Below are positions 62,842 through 64,000 of a DNA stretch of 64,000 nucleotides, one piece after another (position 1 is the first letter of the stretch; the number at the start of each line of letters is the position of its first letter). Both the position numbers and the translations under genes were made by a program. Source of the stretch: Noviherbaspirillum sp. Root189. GTDB taxonomy: Bacteria; Pseudomonadota; Gammaproteobacteria; Burkholderiales; Burkholderiaceae_D. The stretch lies in contig NZ_LMHZ01000078.1 of the NCBI RefSeq assembly GCF_001428545.1, forward strand, positions 62,384 to 126,383. The letters are read 5' to 3'. A model generated the notes under the pieces. It had not been told where the DNA came from. It did no database searches and was given only the letters and a program-made list of their open reading frames with translations.

Positions 62842-62870
62842 GGAACCGTTTTTCGAACATAAGCCACGCA
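62842..62870 (+). promoter_or_regulatory. hrp box (HrpL-type sigma factor promoter)
   Basis: GGAACC (62842-62847), 16 nt, then CCACGCA (62864-62870): a perfect match to the GGAACC-N15/16-CCACNNA consensus read by HrpL in group I Hrp type III systems. It lies on the plus strand and ends 102 nt before the ATG at 62973. The other 224 intergenic nucleotides are AT-rich. Confidence 0.85.
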
Positions 62871-62972
62871 TCAGCAGCCCGTTAATCTTGCATTAAAAAT
62901 TGTTTCAACGAAACGTAAAGCTTGGTGCAAAAAATTGGTGGGTTTCATTTATAAATTCTTCGAGGAAAAATC

Positions 62973-64000
62973 ATGAATCCATTCGATAGCGGTCGTACTC
63001 CTGCTAATTCTAATTCCAGCATAAGTAATGTCACTCCCGGAACCAACGAATTGGTGGATTTGAGCTCTGACATACCGCCGCCAAGCGAACATCCTATAGA
63101 CAATAGTAGTAGAGCAAAAGCAAAGCGAATGATGCAAAGATTTAGTCAATTGGTTCCCAGAAAACAACGTAACGTCGCGGCAGGCAGCTCCTCAGCGACG
63201 CCCCCCGGGTCTGTGAACCCACTGACTCAAACTGAGGCGAATGCCACGGCGTCAGTACCGGGGGCGCGTCCGGAACAGCGCCGTCGTAGTTATACGCTAC
63301 CTTCTGGAGAACCAAAAGTTAGCACCGGCAGTGCACGCAATCTACAGCGCCACCTCGAGAGGATGGATAGTGTGAGTAGTACTACAAGTAGTATTACATC
63401 ACGTGCAAGTCTACTAACGACCATAGCGCCGATAGGAAAGTCGCCTGCCTGGGATTTGTTAAATGACCCCAATGCTAGTGAACACGCCGAACTGCAACTA
63501 GAAACTGCACGCTTGAAGGAATTCTATCTGACGCGCATAGATCGAGATGGCCTTGTCCGTATGAAATCGAGAGCGCTAGATTTCGAGGATGCGACGTTGG
63601 GCGTGGCCGACACAAATTATGCGCTTGCATTGAAGTGCTACCAAAGATTTGGTGATGCTCCGCCCGTCCCTACAACCTGCTGGTTGGTCGAAAAAGACGA
63701 TGATGGCAATTGGAGCGCGACTAAGAACGGAGAACCTAAAGAATTACCTGATGGCGACTATATTTTCGTAACCATGGCGGATGGTACCATTCGGCTCGGA
63801 GCCCCTGAAAACCAACAGAATGCCCATTGCACTCTTTCTAGTCATGCTGCCTATGTTAAGTACGCTGGTACGATTAAATTTCGCGAAGGAAAACCGATAC
63901 AAGGCAGTTCACAGTCAGGTACCTATTTACCGAACCCTAAGGCGTGGATCAACTCCGGTTTTAGCGAAGATATATTAAGCAATCCTGAGGACCTCGACTA
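62973..64000 (+). CDS. Candidate type III effector, 3' end outside window
   Basis: The frame opens at the ATG at 62973 (GAGG 6 nt upstream) and runs through 342 codons to the window edge without a stop. The first 150 residues are rich in Ser, Thr, Asn, Pro and Arg and look disordered, as expected for a type III secretion signal and chaperone-binding region. From about 160 the sequence becomes more ordered. Near 290-325 it contains S-H-A-A-Y-V-K-Y-A-G-T-I-K-F and S-Q-S-G-T-Y-L-P, which remind me of a segment with SGHY.P that recurs in large toxins and effectors. It uses more AT-rich codons than its neighbours, suggesting transfer. Enzymatic function unknown. Confidence 0.75.
   Translation, partial: MNPFDSGRTPANSNSSISNVTPGTNELVDLSSDIPPPSEHPIDNSSRAKAKRMMQRFSQLVPRKQRNVAAGSSSATPPGSVNPLTQTEANATASVPGARPEQRRRSYTLPSGEPKVSTGSARNLQRHLERMDSVSSTTSSITSRASLLTTIAPIGKSPAWDLLNDPNASEHAELQLETARLKEFYLTRIDRDGLVRMKSRALDFEDATLGVADTNYALALKCYQRFGDAPPVPTTCWLVEKDDDGNWSATKNGEPKELPDGDYIFVTMADGTIRLGAPENQQNAHCTLSSHAAYVKYAGTIKFREGKPIQGSSQSGTYLPNPKAWINSGFSEDILSNPEDLD

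Noticed and set aside
62825-62855. TTCG pair that might be a PIP or hrpII box (HrpB/HrpX type)
   Set aside because: The two TTCG elements are 23 nt apart rather than 15-16; the overlapping GGAACC/CCAC hrp box fits far better.
1-64000. CRISPR arrays, tRNA or rRNA genes, integrases, transposases
   Set aside because: None seen on either strand; the repeats present are tandem coding repeats or short intergenic elements.

Overview
The window reads as chromosome of a GC-rich betaproteobacterium, most likely Oxalobacteraceae (Herbaspirillum/Noviherbaspirillum/Collimonas-like). This rests on gene content and protein style: a Burkholderiales-type T6SS order, a complete cbb3 oxidase cluster beside a [4Fe-4S] FNR, DUF1631, a TAXI-type TRAP transporter with DUF1850, and a CesT-type chaperone with a HrpL-type promoter. 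No rRNA, tRNA, CRISPR array, transposase or integrase was seen.

Layout. (1) 1-18985: type VI secretion locus. The plus strand carries a TPR lipoprotein (cut by the window edge), tssB, tssC, hcp, tssE, tssF, tssG, clpV and tssA. Facing it on the minus strand are an OmpA-like protein, tagF, tssM and an M15-type peptidase. A divergent membrane protein of unknown function follows. tssJ, tssK, tssL and vgrG are not in the window and may lie upstream of position 1. (2) 19150-21924: an OmpR/EnvZ-type two-component system divergent from a Spy/CpxP-like periplasmic protein. (3) 22155-37639: respiration and low-oxygen block: type II NADH dehydrogenase, a nitronate-monooxygenase-like enzyme, hemN, a TauE/SafE-like membrane protein, ccoI, ccoS, ccoNOQP, ccoG, ccoH, a small membrane protein and fnr. 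Three FNR-type boxes precede the nitronate-monooxygenase gene, hemN and ccoN. The fnr gene at the end of the block is the obvious candidate regulator. (4) 37214-39643: E1 alpha and beta subunits of a 2-oxoacid dehydrogenase without E2/E3, followed by a small heme-copper-oxidase-like membrane protein. (5) 40015-40674: a 219-residue protein carrying the Thr/Cys/His pattern of the BLF1/CNF1 glutamine deamidases. (6) 41022-52771: housekeeping and signalling genes: PNPOx-GAF sensor, pseudouridine synthase, DUF1631 protein, PpnN, a GAF-PAS-PAS-GGDEF-EAL protein, a Ser/Gly-rich secreted protein and small conserved proteins. (7) 53113-57187: trehalose synthesis, with a membrane-anchored OtsA that has a sensor-like N-terminus, OtsB and a ROK-family sugar kinase. 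(8) 57437-62124: a prolyl-4-hydroxylase-like dioxygenase and a TAXI TRAP transporter with DUF1850. (9) 62287-64000: a CesT-type secretion chaperone divergent from a visibly more AT-rich gene that runs off the window. That gene has a perfect match to the HrpL 'hrp box' (GGAACC-N16-CCACGCA) 102 nt before its start, so I read the pair as a type III effector with its chaperone.

The most notable points are the hrp-box effector/chaperone pair, the BLF1/CNF1-like deamidase candidate (which also has a degenerate hrp-box-like sequence upstream), the sensor-OtsA fusion, and the FNR box for hemN inside the preceding gene. Function calls come from reading the translated sequences and remembered family signatures; no database search was run.
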